A stretch of DNA of 64,000 bases from Acanthaster planci (lineage: Eukaryota > Echinodermata > Asteroidea > Valvatida > Acanthasteridae), in assembly GCF_001949145.1 (NCBI RefSeq), contig NW_019091587.1:333441-397440 (forward strand), read 5' to 3'. Position numbers and translations under genes: made by a program. Below the pieces are notes generated by a model that ran no database searches, was not told the origin of the DNA, and saw only the letters and a list, made by a program, of their open reading frames with translations. Positions 1 through 11,886 of the stretch are shown piece after piece. The stretch's first letter is position 1; every line of letters starts with the position of its first letter.

Positions 1-3000
1 CAATCTACAGTCCCCGGCAACTTATTGATTGCATATCTAGAGAGTTTTTTCTTCCATTTTTCACTCCCCCAAAATTCCCCAAAGCGCATACTGTATCGAG
101 TCGACCCATTCCCCCCTCAATGTCTTTTGAGAGACCCTCTCTATCTGTGGGACCCGTTCTCGTCGATTTGATTGTCCGACAAGGCCCCGTCCCGAAAGCC
201 AGATTGCAAGTCCGCTCTTTCACTCTTTGTCCTAAATTTATCCAATTCTGTGTTTTTGAAAATTAGCGAATTCCCCCCCCCCTTTCTGTGCGCGCTACGT
301 CTGCGAGATTGATGGGACGAAAAGCACAGATTTTGTGTACTAACAGGTTATTTGCCACGCCGCTCGCCGTATACTTAATGTAACGTATTAAGTGACTTGG
401 GGGGCCCCAGCGCCGCGCCTGTCCCCCTAGCCCTCCATAGCACCGCAATCCGGGATGTGTGGGAATTTTCCTCAATAGAAACACATGTTGACTGATGCAC
501 ACAAAAGGCGCACAATAGCGCGTGCGCCTAGCACAATGCCGTGCAAACAAGACGGACCCCTGCTTTTAAGTTGGCTGCCGGGCGAGCGAGAGCCGCGCCG
601 TGCACTGGCACTGGGCAGCCCCCTCGCACCCGTACACCGCGCCGAGCTACACACACACTCACTAGCCCCTACTGTCTCGCGCCGATTGTTTTAGGCCGGG
701 CAAAATGGTTTCAGATGCAAGATTAATACTGGTTTTATACACAAGCTAGACCCGTTGCTGTGCCCAGCGATCCAGGCATGGTGATCAACAAAAGCCGTTT
801 TCCCCCTCCAAGCGTTAATCAAAAAAAAATAAGAAAATGTATATATGGGAGCTCGCACTCGCCGATACTGGTTGTCTCGCCTGCAAACTGCAAACCGGTT
901 GGACGGCAAAATTAACCCACACACAAATCAACGAAAATAGAGGAACTGGCAGTTGGTCGTCTGTACAGTCTACCCTGTCCTGACGACAATGGTTGCACCT
1001 GTCCAAGTAGCCATACGTCGCTGCACATTTTATCTAATTCAGGCCGAAGCTTCACTTAGAAACAAAAAAACGACGCAAGAAAACGAAACGCGTCCTCCCG
1101 CTTAAACTTATGGGATTTTCAGGTCTGGTAACTTGACCGAGTTTAATGGCCTCGCGTAAACTAGCCGGTATCCGTACTTCCGTACAATTCTTTATTCCAA
1201 CCGACCCAAGAACCGGTAAGTTCACTTTTAAGCCCTTTCCATCCCTCAGATTTGGTACCACGTTTGCCAGCAACATTTTAAATACCACTCGTCGGCTGCA
1301 ATACTGCAAGTAGGCCCATAATCGATGACACCACCACCACCACCACAATCCGAGGCCCAAGAATTAGTAACAGTCCAATCTCCAACCCTTGTAGAATCCC
1401 CCTTTTACCAGCTTTATGTGGGAATCCAAATTCCTCTTTGTGTTTACTGCATGCAAACCTTTTTTAATACAATTTTTCCTTTCTCCATCTCTGCAAGTAA
1501 TGAAGCTTGCACCATGCCATTTTAATAGCTGGTTTTAGCTGCCAAAGAAACACGCTCGGAGCGCTTAAACAAGTCGGAGGATTTAAAAACCTATTCGGGT
1601 TTCTCTCTGCACTGCACCCCCCCCCTTTCAAACCGGTTGGACGGATGAGAGCGTGCTTGCCAATATTTAGTCCCGGTGTTCGATCTCCGGACTCAGATTT
1701 CACTCATCTTAACCCAAGCCCTCGAGCACTTCCCCCCGTGTCCATAGCCGTACTCAATGAGAACCCCGTGACAAAAAAGGACCTACTTTGACAAAATGAG
1801 GTATCGGGGATTGAATTCGAGTTCCCCCTCACACACCCGGGCCCAAACACCAATTACTCCGCTACCCCTGCTTCCGAAACGGACACCTTTTTTTTTTCCT
1901 TTTAACAAACACGTCTTGTTAAAAAAGGGACAAAAAGAAAAATATCCCCACCCGCCCTTAGGGAACCGGTACATGCCAGACAGACGACCACGCCTCGCGT
2001 TCTGCAATTTAATTTTCTAATTTTGGCGGGAACCTCATTTCAGATTCACTTTTATCCTTTCGCGGTTTCACTTCACAAAACAACCATTCACGTGTACTAC
2101 ACTGTCCAGAGGGACCGCACACTGTCTGAGCGGCGCACAAACGTGCCCCATTTAACGCAGCTGATGAAACTATAAATGCATGCCTCCAAAAGAATGGGAG
2201 GGGGAGTACTCCATTCTCCAGAATAACGTCCAAGCTGAAATGTTACAATATTTACATACAAGACTTTTCGTAAATCTGAGATCTATTTATTCCTTTTGCT
2301 ATATACCGAAAAATTACTTTTGCAAGTCAGGCCCTCGTTAAATTCCAAACGAAACGTGGACATATGACTGCAATAAAAACGCATGAACGAAACTGGGAAG
2401 ATCGTGTTTCAGAATTCGTCAAGTCCAACAGTTTCTGCCTTCAGTTGTGGGACTGATTACGAGCAGCGATTAGAGTTTTGAAGACGAGGATCTGAACCGA
2501 TTTTGTTCGTCGCAGCAAGCAATGTCTATACCAAGTTTTAGAAGTATTTCAGTATTTGGTGAGCACAACGAGCTATCCGACACAGAAATAAGTGAAGAAA
2601 AAAGATTATAAACTGCGTCAGTCGCAGGTGGAGTGTCTTCATACTTAAGTTCCAAACAGCTTGTCATCCCTATAATGCGACCTCTTGGCTTAATAAAGCC
2701 CCCTAACCGGATTTAAACCTCCTTCCTCATAAATCTGACACGCCCCTACTCTCCCTCTGCTCCTTTTAACAGAGTGGTGCCTCACCTTTGAGACTCGTTA
2801 TCTGGGCTGTAATTAGAATCATGTCGTTGGTTTCGCAACTAAAGATCACAGTGGCGTAAATTTGGGGCTGGATGGCTTGATCGGCCATGGAAATTTGAAA
2901 AGTCGGGGGAAGAGGAGGGCTGACTCCATAATATTATGACACTTACACATGGAGCGAAGTTCGTTATACAGATGTGCATCTGTAACTATGTGTAACGTTC

Positions 3001-5800
3001 ATGCATAATCTTACACCTGAGCGGCATGTCGCTTTTTGGATTGTTCTCCCTTTTTTGAGTGATAGTGAATGCGGTACATTTTGGATGTTGGGAAATCCCA
3101 AAAAAATTCTTTATAATCCGCTTGATTTTTTTTCTCGACACGAAAAGGTGTGTGTGTGTGTGGGGGGGGGCAATGCAAAGGCGACCCAACCCTGGTCAAA
3201 AAGTGTGTGTGTGTTGGTGGCGGGATATATATACCCCCATCGCCCGGGATCCACGCCCATGCTATTCTCACTCGGGTTCTCGATGCCCTTATATCTGAAA
3301 GGATCAGATGAAGGTTTCATAGAAGGGGGGATTTTCAATGACAGCAGGATCTACTATTAACATAATAGTGTAGTTCGCAGTGTGTGCACAGTGTATCGGT
3401 TAAAGAAAATTAATGGTCAAAATCACGCTTAGTTTAAAAGGTTAACCGCTTTTATAATTACCCGTTTTTGTCAACACACCTTGGGGTAGTTTGAAATCCG
3501 CTGTGCTCATTGTAACGTATTTGATCGATTGATCGAACGTTAAAGTATAGCTGCGATGACTTTTTCTTCGACACAATTTTCTGCAACTTTGTACTCTTCC
3601 TCATTATATGGAAACTCTTTTTACTTTCCTATTTGGTCAAATGTATTGGATAGTGTACATTTTAAACTTTTCTAAATTATCCATGCTTTTCTGGACAACT
3701 GAAGGCGTCGTTGCTGTGATGTCATCCAGATAAGACATGGTTCAGTGCTTGGGTTTTTCTGTTCAAACTGTGAATCCAGAATTTACTTACTGAAAAAAAT
3801 CTGAAAACAGATTGATGCTTGCTAATTGCTATACACATCAACAAACTAAATCGGCCAAAAAAAAAAAGGAAAGGAAAGAAAATTTAGTCTAGCAGATCTA
3901 CAAAATGCAGGCCTTTCTAATTCACAAACCAATGTAACAATGACGCTTTCTTCCTGGAATGACGTCACAATTTTCATGAATATGGAAATCTCATTAGCAC
4001 GAAAAGCAAACAGGCAGTAAAAAAACCTTTGAAATAGTGGAACAAAAGTCGAAAAGAAGGTTAACTGAGACACAGACGTGTACTTTGAAGGTTTACATTT
4101 TGTTTTGTTCTTCAAATTGATTGCAGCTACCCTGCAAGTTTTTTTTTAACTTTTTAAAACTTCTTTTACATCCGTGAGGGCCTACTTTGAAAATATACCT
4201 TGCTAATGGCAACAATTCTTTTTTTCTTTACAGAATCAATTTATTGTTGTGACCATCTATGCCCATTTTGGATACGTGTATGGAACCAGAAACTGAATAT
4301 CGCATACTTTTAAGTTTGTTCAAGTCCCGTTTTCTCGCAAAATCCCGTTTTTTGATCGCTGCCAATTTTAGCCGCACTTCACATGGCTATCGCCGGGATG
4401 TTTTTTCCAGGGGAAAAACTATTTTTTCCGGGGGGAGGAGTTCCTGGGGGAGCAAAGCACTCATCAGCTAAAGAAATTAAACAACAAAGGGGTCCTCGTG
4501 GTCTTCAAAATCGGTATTGATTTAAAAGATGGATTTCGCCAGGACAGAAGCGCGGATGAAGTTCCTGTCTTCGTCCAGCCCTGAAAATTTGACACATGAT
4601 ACAACTAAAAATGTCTCCTGGAATTCACTCCAGTTAAGCATTTCCCCTTAATAATTTCCCTGTTCATTTGCTCATAGTTTTCCTGCTTTTGTTGAAACAA
4701 ATTCCGTGCATTTCCTGTTTTAATTTGGGGAAAATCTTCCTGGAACATCTGCAGATTTTCTGGAAGTAAAGTGATGAAAAATTTACAAAAATCTTCTCAT
4801 CCCGTCCCCCCATAAAGAATTATTTGTGGAACAATACCTGATTGAAACACTTTATGGCACTTACCCGCCTTTATGGCAATTTACGTAATGTTGGAGGCCA
4901 TTTTATAAGAAACTCCGCGTGGGTGGTTGAATTGTGTCTTCTCAGCGTGCGATTTATGTAATGGCGACCCTCAGTATTAGGTAAAAACCACTTTGATCGT
5001 ACCCGCACTCCCTCAGGAGGATCAGTGAAATGTTCAACACTCAGAATTGCGAGTCCTTGGGATAACAATAATTATCAGGGTAATGATTGAAGTTGGTACT
5101 TAATTAATGAACGATAATTGCATAATAAACGACCCACGGTGTCGCCTTCATGACTAAAATAATAGTTTGTTAGACTATACGCAGGCTCGGAGGCTGGGTA
5201 CGAGGAATAAACAGAAAGGAACAAAAGCCTTTGACAAAACGAAAACAATCCAAAACGGGCCTTACGGTTGGGGAATCCAGAAAATCGATCGGTTGAGTGA
5301 TCCATCGATCAGTTGATCCTGAAAAGGGCCGAAACCAGCATAAAAGAAAGGATAATTGTGTTCACCTGCTGTAATTAAAGTTCAACGGCTTTATATCGTG
5401 TATAGTAAGGCTTTCATGGATTTTTACAGAAAGCCGACTGGTCGTTTCTTTTGTAAACCAGCAGCTTTTATTTTTGTTGCATCTTTCGCCAAATGTCGAC
5501 TTTTTAGTGAGAATGAGGGCAGACCGGGCCTGGGCAGGTTGCTCCATATTAGCCACACGTCGATGAGCATTACACCACAATTTTGTTTGTCCAACGAGCG
5601 CAAGTTCCACATTTGTGGAAACCGGGCCACCCCGCCAACCCACCAAAAATATAGTCGACAAGACACAAGTCACCTTGACTTAAGTCGACGCGCTACGGTT
5701 CCTCCAATCAGAACAGCGCCCGCCTTCAGAAAGGAACGAACAGGGGCGTCTTAATCACAAATTGCCCCCTCTGATTGTTGACATAAAATAAGTATCTGTT
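1..5800. other. Non-coding stretch, no gene recognised
   Basis: I see only short open frames in all six frames and none resembles a protein family I know. The stretch includes a CpG-rich patch near 540-670, a GT-rich simple repeat near 3148-3215 and several poly-C and poly-A runs. It could hold distal regulatory DNA of PRDM13 or the flank of a gene beyond the left edge. Nothing here supports an exon. Confidence 0.6.
3146..3215. repeat. GT/G-rich simple repeat
   Basis: A GT dinucleotide run followed by a poly-G run sits at about 3149-3170, and a second shorter GT run lies at about 3203-3215. These are ordinary microsatellite tracts. Several short open frames in this area are products of this low-complexity DNA. 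Confidence 0.8.
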
Positions 5801-5819
5801 TAAGAAACAGCGGCGAGGG

Positions 5820-6640
5820 AAAACAAGATTGGACGGGGGGAATATTGCATCAGCGTCGCCCAGAGGCTTATTCGAGGGTGCCGGACGGCGATACGGCAGC
5901 GGGATCTACGCGGTGGCATTAAGCCGTGACAACACGGGGGCCCCTGTCCGTCTAATTACGGCAATATGCCGCATTGGAGTCTACCTCACGGATATTATGA
6001 AAATGTATTTAGCGACGGGGGTCCCAAGACCGGGTAATGTATATACAGACAAGGAGCCGCACAGTTTGTTGATTCCGGACGGAAACCTGGCCGCGACGCG
6101 GCTGTGCGGTGCTTCGGTAAGAGGCGAGAAGGGAAAATTGGTATTTAATGCCAGAAGTTAACCAATAACCCAAATTCGATTGGTGTTAATCAGATGTGGA
6201 CTGGGTAATGGGACCTGTGGGCCGCGCGATTGTCTAAAGTGTCGGCTTTTAGACAATGCGAGCCAGTGGCGCGGTCATAACGAGCCCCTAATAACTCAGA
6301 AATGTATACGGCCTGGGATTATGGCTCTAACATACTCCCATAATTATCTTAGCAATATGATGGCTTCATAAACATCGCAGTAATGATAAGACAGATTTCT
6401 TTTACGAAGTGGATGGGGCACATGCAGCTGCGTTGTTAGGCCTGGGAGCGGTGTAAATCAATTAGAGCCGGTGCCGGGTATGTCGGGTTATGATACCCGT
6501 GAGTTATTGCCAAGTGCACGGCGAGAGGCTACCGGTACGGGCACGGTGGGCGACTGGGTGGGGGACCGCTCCGCACACGGTAGGTCCGTTTAATAAGACT
6601 GGCGATCCGTGGAAATGAAATCCGAGGAGGTTCTTTTTCT
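5820..6640. other. GC-richer, low-repeat block upstream of PRDM13
   Basis: This block stands out from the AT-rich, homopolymer-rich DNA on both sides by being more even in composition, richer in CpG and poor in simple repeats. It contains E-box cores (CAGATG near 6192, CAGCTG near 6426) and several TAAT cores. An open frame of 110 codons at 5829-6161 has no similarity I can recognise. The block lies about 5 kb upstream of the PRDM13 start, so a conserved enhancer is one reading and an unrecognised exon is another. Both are inference. Confidence 0.25.
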
Positions 6641-7796
6641 CTTCATCAAAGTGGGCTGGTCAGTCTCGTTGTCGTGCTATGTTAAAAAGAAAACAACAAC
6701 CGAAGTCGCGTTATAGATCGCATTTGACCAATCAACGGCCCGGACAACAAAGCAGCGGTAGCTGCTGGTGCCAGGGGCGGTCTTCAACATTTTAGTTTCA
6801 AATCGCTAGAGGGGAGCACAATAGCTCCGAGGCTGTGAATTGCTTGGAAAAAAGGGTTAGACCTGACCGGCCCTTTTTCGCGCACTTAGGCCTATGCCAT
6901 CATCATTGACAAGATTTTGCAGAAAGTGATATTGCCAACCTCCTTGCCGCTTCTTTAAAAAAAAAAAGACGTCCAACAAACTTCGACACAATTCCTTCAT
7001 AGTGTCGGGTATAAGGCTGGTGTTTTGGTTTTGTGCACATCACTCTTTTGTTTTACGCTTTGACGCTAGATTTGCAGTATTAAGGGCGAATGGTCTTGTT
7101 AACGAATAGATAAGAAAAAGTCTACCTGTCACTTGTACCGCGTCTTTCACTTCCTTTCAAAATGAGTGTGGTTCATTGTCATTCGCACAACAGAAGAGAC
7201 ATGTCGCTTGTCCGTGTCCAGTCAATTAACTGGATGTCGTTTGGCAGTGAATATCAACCATTTAATAAACATCTGCATCGCAATGGAAAAAAATAATGAG
7301 GTGGGCTCTGGGACGTGTTGTATACCCGGTTGCAGCGGTACATACATGGCCTGGTAAATTTCAGTAACTTTCAAACCATCGAAGAGACTTTATCAATTGC
7401 AAACAACTTCAATGTGGGCCCCTTCGTGAGTATATGAACACCTTGCAAGGGTGTTAGCGCCCTGTAAGGTTTTCCACTCTCGTCGGCCGGTTGCAAACGT
7501 TCCTGACACTGAGCTTATAATGTAAAATACCCACCTTTTTGACCACAGCCCCAATATACGGACGCTCTGCGTGATAACCAACTTATATAGCCAAAGCAAT
7601 CCTAACAGGTGAAGGGTCTACCATTAAAAATAAATTCCCATAGACAGCAGTGATAAATCCCCATACTTCACAAATATTTAAAAAATACTCACAACTCTCA
7701 CGGTGTTCAGGCTGCACAGAAAAATAATGTTCCACATGCCCTCTTTCATTTTACTTTCAATTTTCGGGGGTTGACCAATGAATTTTTGGGAAACTT

Positions 7797-8388
7797 TCAC
7801 CAGAAGCAGACCACCCCTAAAATGCAGAAAATGTCCCTGTCCAGAAAAGTAACCATTTTGAAAAACCATCCCTCGGCAAAATGGCTCAAATAGTGCCACT
7901 TTAAAACCCGATTGCATCCAAATTGTTCAGAATTGGAAGCCTTGAGTCCGTCCAGAGGTTCAGTCTCATATTTCTTCAATTCCCCAGTTCCATGGCTCTC
8001 AGGACCCTCTAATATAGAATATTTTGAATGTATAACTTTTACTAATGAGCTCGGCGGACATATTTCTGGCCTAAATACGAGGGTGCACCCTGAAGACAGT
8101 GAACGTGCGCAAACGGTGAGCCAGTTTACAGAAACCGCCATTGTATTTGGACGACTCCTTTGTCGTCTCCACACAGTCATAAACATCAAGTGGGGGTTGG
8201 TCGTCTGCAAACCCACAACGACTTTGTTGTCATCAGTTTCTAACAATGAACGTGGAGCGGATTGGACAATTATTAAAGTATCCCCTGGGATAGGCCTACT
8301 GCACTTTGTAAAGTTGCTGGGTAGCTGCACAGTGCACATACCGCGAGAAATCGCCGTCAGTATTCATACGTACGGAATCTTGTCATAA
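7797..8388. other. Segment open on both strands, unknown
   Basis: One frame is open for 180 codons on the minus strand (7797-8339) and an overlapping one for 158 codons on the plus strand (7912-8388). I do not recognise either product, and neither shows a clear domain, signal peptide or zinc-binding pattern. Overlapping open frames of this size can arise by chance or inside an old repeat. I list the segment because it is one of the longer open stretches outside known genes, not because I believe it is coding. Confidence 0.15.
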
Positions 8389-9002
8389 CAGTGACTTTTG
8401 AGGTCTGTGAATTGGGCGATCTTTCTCTTGTGATAATGAATGGGCAGAAGGCTGTGTATTTTCTAACGGGGATGGTTCATTTTACGGTGGGAAACTCCAA
8501 CCTTTGAGCGAACAACATCGATCAAGTTGAACATGCGTCACATGTGTGAGCAAACCGATGCAGATGAATGAATGTCAATGTGTGTTATGATTTCTAGACT
8601 TGAACCGATAAACTATCTGAAGAGAAACCAGTCGCCCTTCGGACCTTTTTCCCTCATTGCAGAAACACAATCTTTTTTTAACGTATACTCACCTCAAACC
8701 TCACCCAAACTCCTCGTCTAAAATGTTAAGCTAAAGTCGCTGTGAGGTTTTATTTTTAATGAAAACCCGCAGGAGTCTGATATTGGTCGTATAACCTAGA
8801 AGATCAGAAGGGTGCAATGTTGAACGTCTGTGATCACGAGAGGTGTTTCCACTTGTAATAAGTGAAGAGTGCATACGGGTGTAATAGCGAGATGCCCTGT
8901 GTGACACCTTCGGCAGATGTCGCAATGAAGTCAATCAGTCGATATCTAAAAACACTGTTGACTACTGGAGATTGCCAATGGTGATTGATGGGGATAAGGA
9001 AC

Positions 9003-9550
9003 AGGCTTGTAACGAGACATTTTGTGACTCGAGTCGAGTCATGGTAACGTAGTGACTCGAGTCGCGTCGAGTCATTACAATAGAGTTGGACTTTGGACTA
9101 GAGTCGAGTCAAGTCATTGGGCGAAAAGTCGAGTCAAGTCAGGTATTTAGCTCGAGTCGATTCGAGTCACAATTAATGTTTGAACACAATACGATAAATA
9201 AAAACAAAAGAGAAAGTCATTTAATACTGCATGTGGTAACACCACATCTTACTCTTAATTGATGATAACACGTGACATGAACATTATAAACTGGCACTGT
9301 AAGTCATTGTAATTATTTTTTCGCAAAGAAGTTTGCTATTTTTTTTGGACAAGAGTCTTATAACGATCACTTGAGTCGGGTCCACTGATGAGGAACTTGA
9401 CTCTAGTCGAGTCATTTGCTTGAGCTAGCTACTCGACTCGGGTCATTTACTCTTTAGGACTTGAGTCGATTCATTAACCTTTTGGGACTCGAGTCGAGTA
9501 GCCAAAAATTATTTCCAAGTCGGACTCGAGTTGAGTCATTACAGCTCTGA
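9003..9550. mobile_element. GAGTC-rich inverted-repeat element (MITE-like)
   Basis: Both ends are crowded with degenerate copies of GACTCGAGTCGAGTC and CGAGTCATT, at about 9026-9170 and about 9390-9545, flanking an AT-rich middle with few copies. The left end (GGCTTGTAACGAG) resembles the reverse complement of the right end (TCATTACAGCTC), which suggests terminal inverted repeats of a non-autonomous element. No transposase frame is present. The boundaries are approximate and I found no clear target-site duplication. Confidence 0.6.
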
Positions 9551-11553
9551 TAAAAAGCAGAAAACTTACAAAAGTATGAGAAAAATGTCATGTGGGAAAT
9601 GGGCATCTCGGCGAGGGCATAAGTTATATTCACTGTCACGGAGTATCAAGAATTTATTATGGGGGATGTGGCTGTCAGACGAGGATGGCTTACTGTTCGC
9701 GCCTTTGACATTGTTACGGAAACCAAAGAAGCTTTTGAAAATATAAGTACATGTACTAAACACGAACCGTTGGCATGCGAATAGATCGTCATATAGGCCT
9801 ACACTTGACAGTCCACATAAGAAAAGGAGATGGGGAACAATGGGTGTCTTCGGGGGGCAGGGGGCGTTCCCCCGCTCCCATGGATGAAAACCACCAATCT
9901 GCTTGAAACACCTGGGCGTTCACCCCGTTTCCATGTTGCCACCAGTTTGCTGTTCAGCTATCGACGAATGCTCAGTCCCCCTCTGAAAAACCCTGGCAAC
10001 GCCCATGTATTATACCCACGATCAGACACAAGGAAATCAAAGGTAAGAAAATTAGCCATGCCATGCCAATAACAGCGATTTGCTCATCGTGTCTAGTACC
10101 ACCGTACATCGGCGCCCAACCAGCCTGCCCCAATGCTATGTACAATAACGCAGTTACGCAGCAGATAAACTCGTGTACTTGGCTATCGGCTAGCCCACTG
10201 ATAAAAATGTTGTACGAGGGTTATCACATATAACGGTCGGCATGGCATTACTAGAGGTCAGATATATAAGAATGAAGATAACAAAAACTTCAGGGTACGA
10301 GAAGTACGATTTCCTGGACTCCGGCGTGTAAGATGGGGATAACAAAAATATGAAACGATTGCACGAGAAAGATAACAGGTTGTCCCCTCCCCAGTAATCT
10401 GATCTTATTTACTGAGACCAAATATTTTTCTCCAAACTTTCTCTACGCTGTAATGGGGAGGGGGTTGCACGCGAGCTGGTCACATGGGATGGAGGTGCGT
10501 GGCCAAGTTTAAGGTAGTTAGATTAATGAGCATGGTTGCTGGGCAATTCTTGGGCAGTTTCCAACCTCATTTCTGCAAATTATTGGGCACCATCTGTTTT
10601 GGTCCGTGCTCGGACCATTTCTCGTCTCAATTTTTTTTTTTTGTCTGGAACCATGGGAAATGCGTGTGGGCTCGGCAGGGGCCGTTTTGACACTTTTCAT
10701 ATGGTGCGTGAAAGTGTAAAAACCTCCATTCACAGCACCCTTTCCCATGATCTTTCCCTCACCCTTCTTACCAGCAGCAGCTCCCCTTTTGAGGGAGTCG
10801 GGAATTTGATGGGAATCACAGTCAAGCAAAACACGATGCGGACGAGTCCCACTGGTGTGAGAGAGATTGATGGTGGTTAATTATTAATACACACACAAGG
10901 TTTTGGTTGTGTATTTTCGACACCAGTATTGCATTTATTAGGTTCGCACCGCTCCTCGCCTTGGGCCTGCCTTTCTGTCCAACCAATCCCAATACAAGAC
11001 CGGTTTACTTCCCTAACAGACTGGCTATTTGATCTACGGGGAGAAGAAACAAGCAGTAAATCCCACCGACCGCATATCATGCAAAATTGGCTTAATTTCT
11101 GGTCCTGGATTGGATGGACAGGGGAAAAAATATGCAAATTGCTGCCGAAACTTTCTCGCTTCGTACAGAAGTGCAGCGCACGGTGCGAATCGGTCGGGTG
11201 GTCGTAAGGCCCACAGCGCCGGCGCGGAGCTGTGACCGACAATGGCTTAAGCGAGCCCAGTGACTGGCTGGGCGCTCGATACCGCGCGCCCCTGTGCACA
11301 TGCGCAACAAGTAGGCGCTCGTTTTCAATAAAACCAGTCATCGCCCGGTAAAACGCTGCAAAACTGGTCTTTGTTGACTCCTCGGAATCACAGCTGTTTC
11401 TCGCTAATTTTTTCTCACCGGTCTCGTTCACTATCTCGTTTCTGTTGTCGTGGAGGCGAAACACGTCCATGTCTGTATAGATAAGCTTTTTTTCATTCAT
11501 TTTTTCCTCTGCCGTTTGTAATACGCGCGGTGTGTTCAGCATACATTAGGTAT

Positions 11554-11886
11554 ATGAAGCCGAGCAAGGTCCCCCTTCAGTTGCGGCTTGGGTTCCAGGA
11601 GGGTACACCCATGATCGAGTCCGGATCAGGACCAAGTGTCGTTGTCGTCGCTGCTTCTGCTGCCGCTGCTGCCACCACCAGGCTCAGGGGGATGTTCCCT
11701 GTCGTAGACCTGCCCCACGCTTCCCCGATGCTGGGACGGGCCGGCTCAGCCAAGGGCTCGGACATCGAGACCAGCGTGTGGACCTCGACTGAGATACCGG
11801 CCGATGTCAGCTTTGGCCCGTTTGATGGAGAGTTCCGCCTGGGTGCCGCCATGAAGGACTGCCGGGACAGCCCATACATGCTAGAG
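11554..11886 (+). CDS. PRDM13: PRDM13 coding exon 1
   Basis: This exon codes residues 1-111 and ends at GAG followed by the donor GTGAGT, phase 0. Residues 29-41 are Val/Ala/Ser-rich with a run of alanines, a feature I do not recall at the vertebrate N-terminus. The first strand of the PR domain (IPADVSFGPFDGEF, residues 81-94) matches the position and style of the vertebrate start of this domain. The frame reads on past the donor for a short way but loses similarity there. Confidence 0.88.

Larger units (their letters stand above)
6641..11553. other. Upstream flank and probable promoter region of PRDM13
   Basis: No coding exon is recognised. The stretch contains a both-strands-open segment at 7797-8388, the GAGTC-rich inverted-repeat element at about 9003-9550, and a CpG-richer zone at about 11150-11430 just before the first PRDM13 coding exon that probably holds promoter or 5' untranslated sequence. 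I could not place a transcription start or an upstream untranslated exon. Confidence 0.5.

Noticed and set aside
10877-11542. A 221-codon minus-strand open frame just before PRDM13
   Set aside because: It lies in CpG-richer promoter DNA and the product is not recognised; there are no other exons or motifs to support it.
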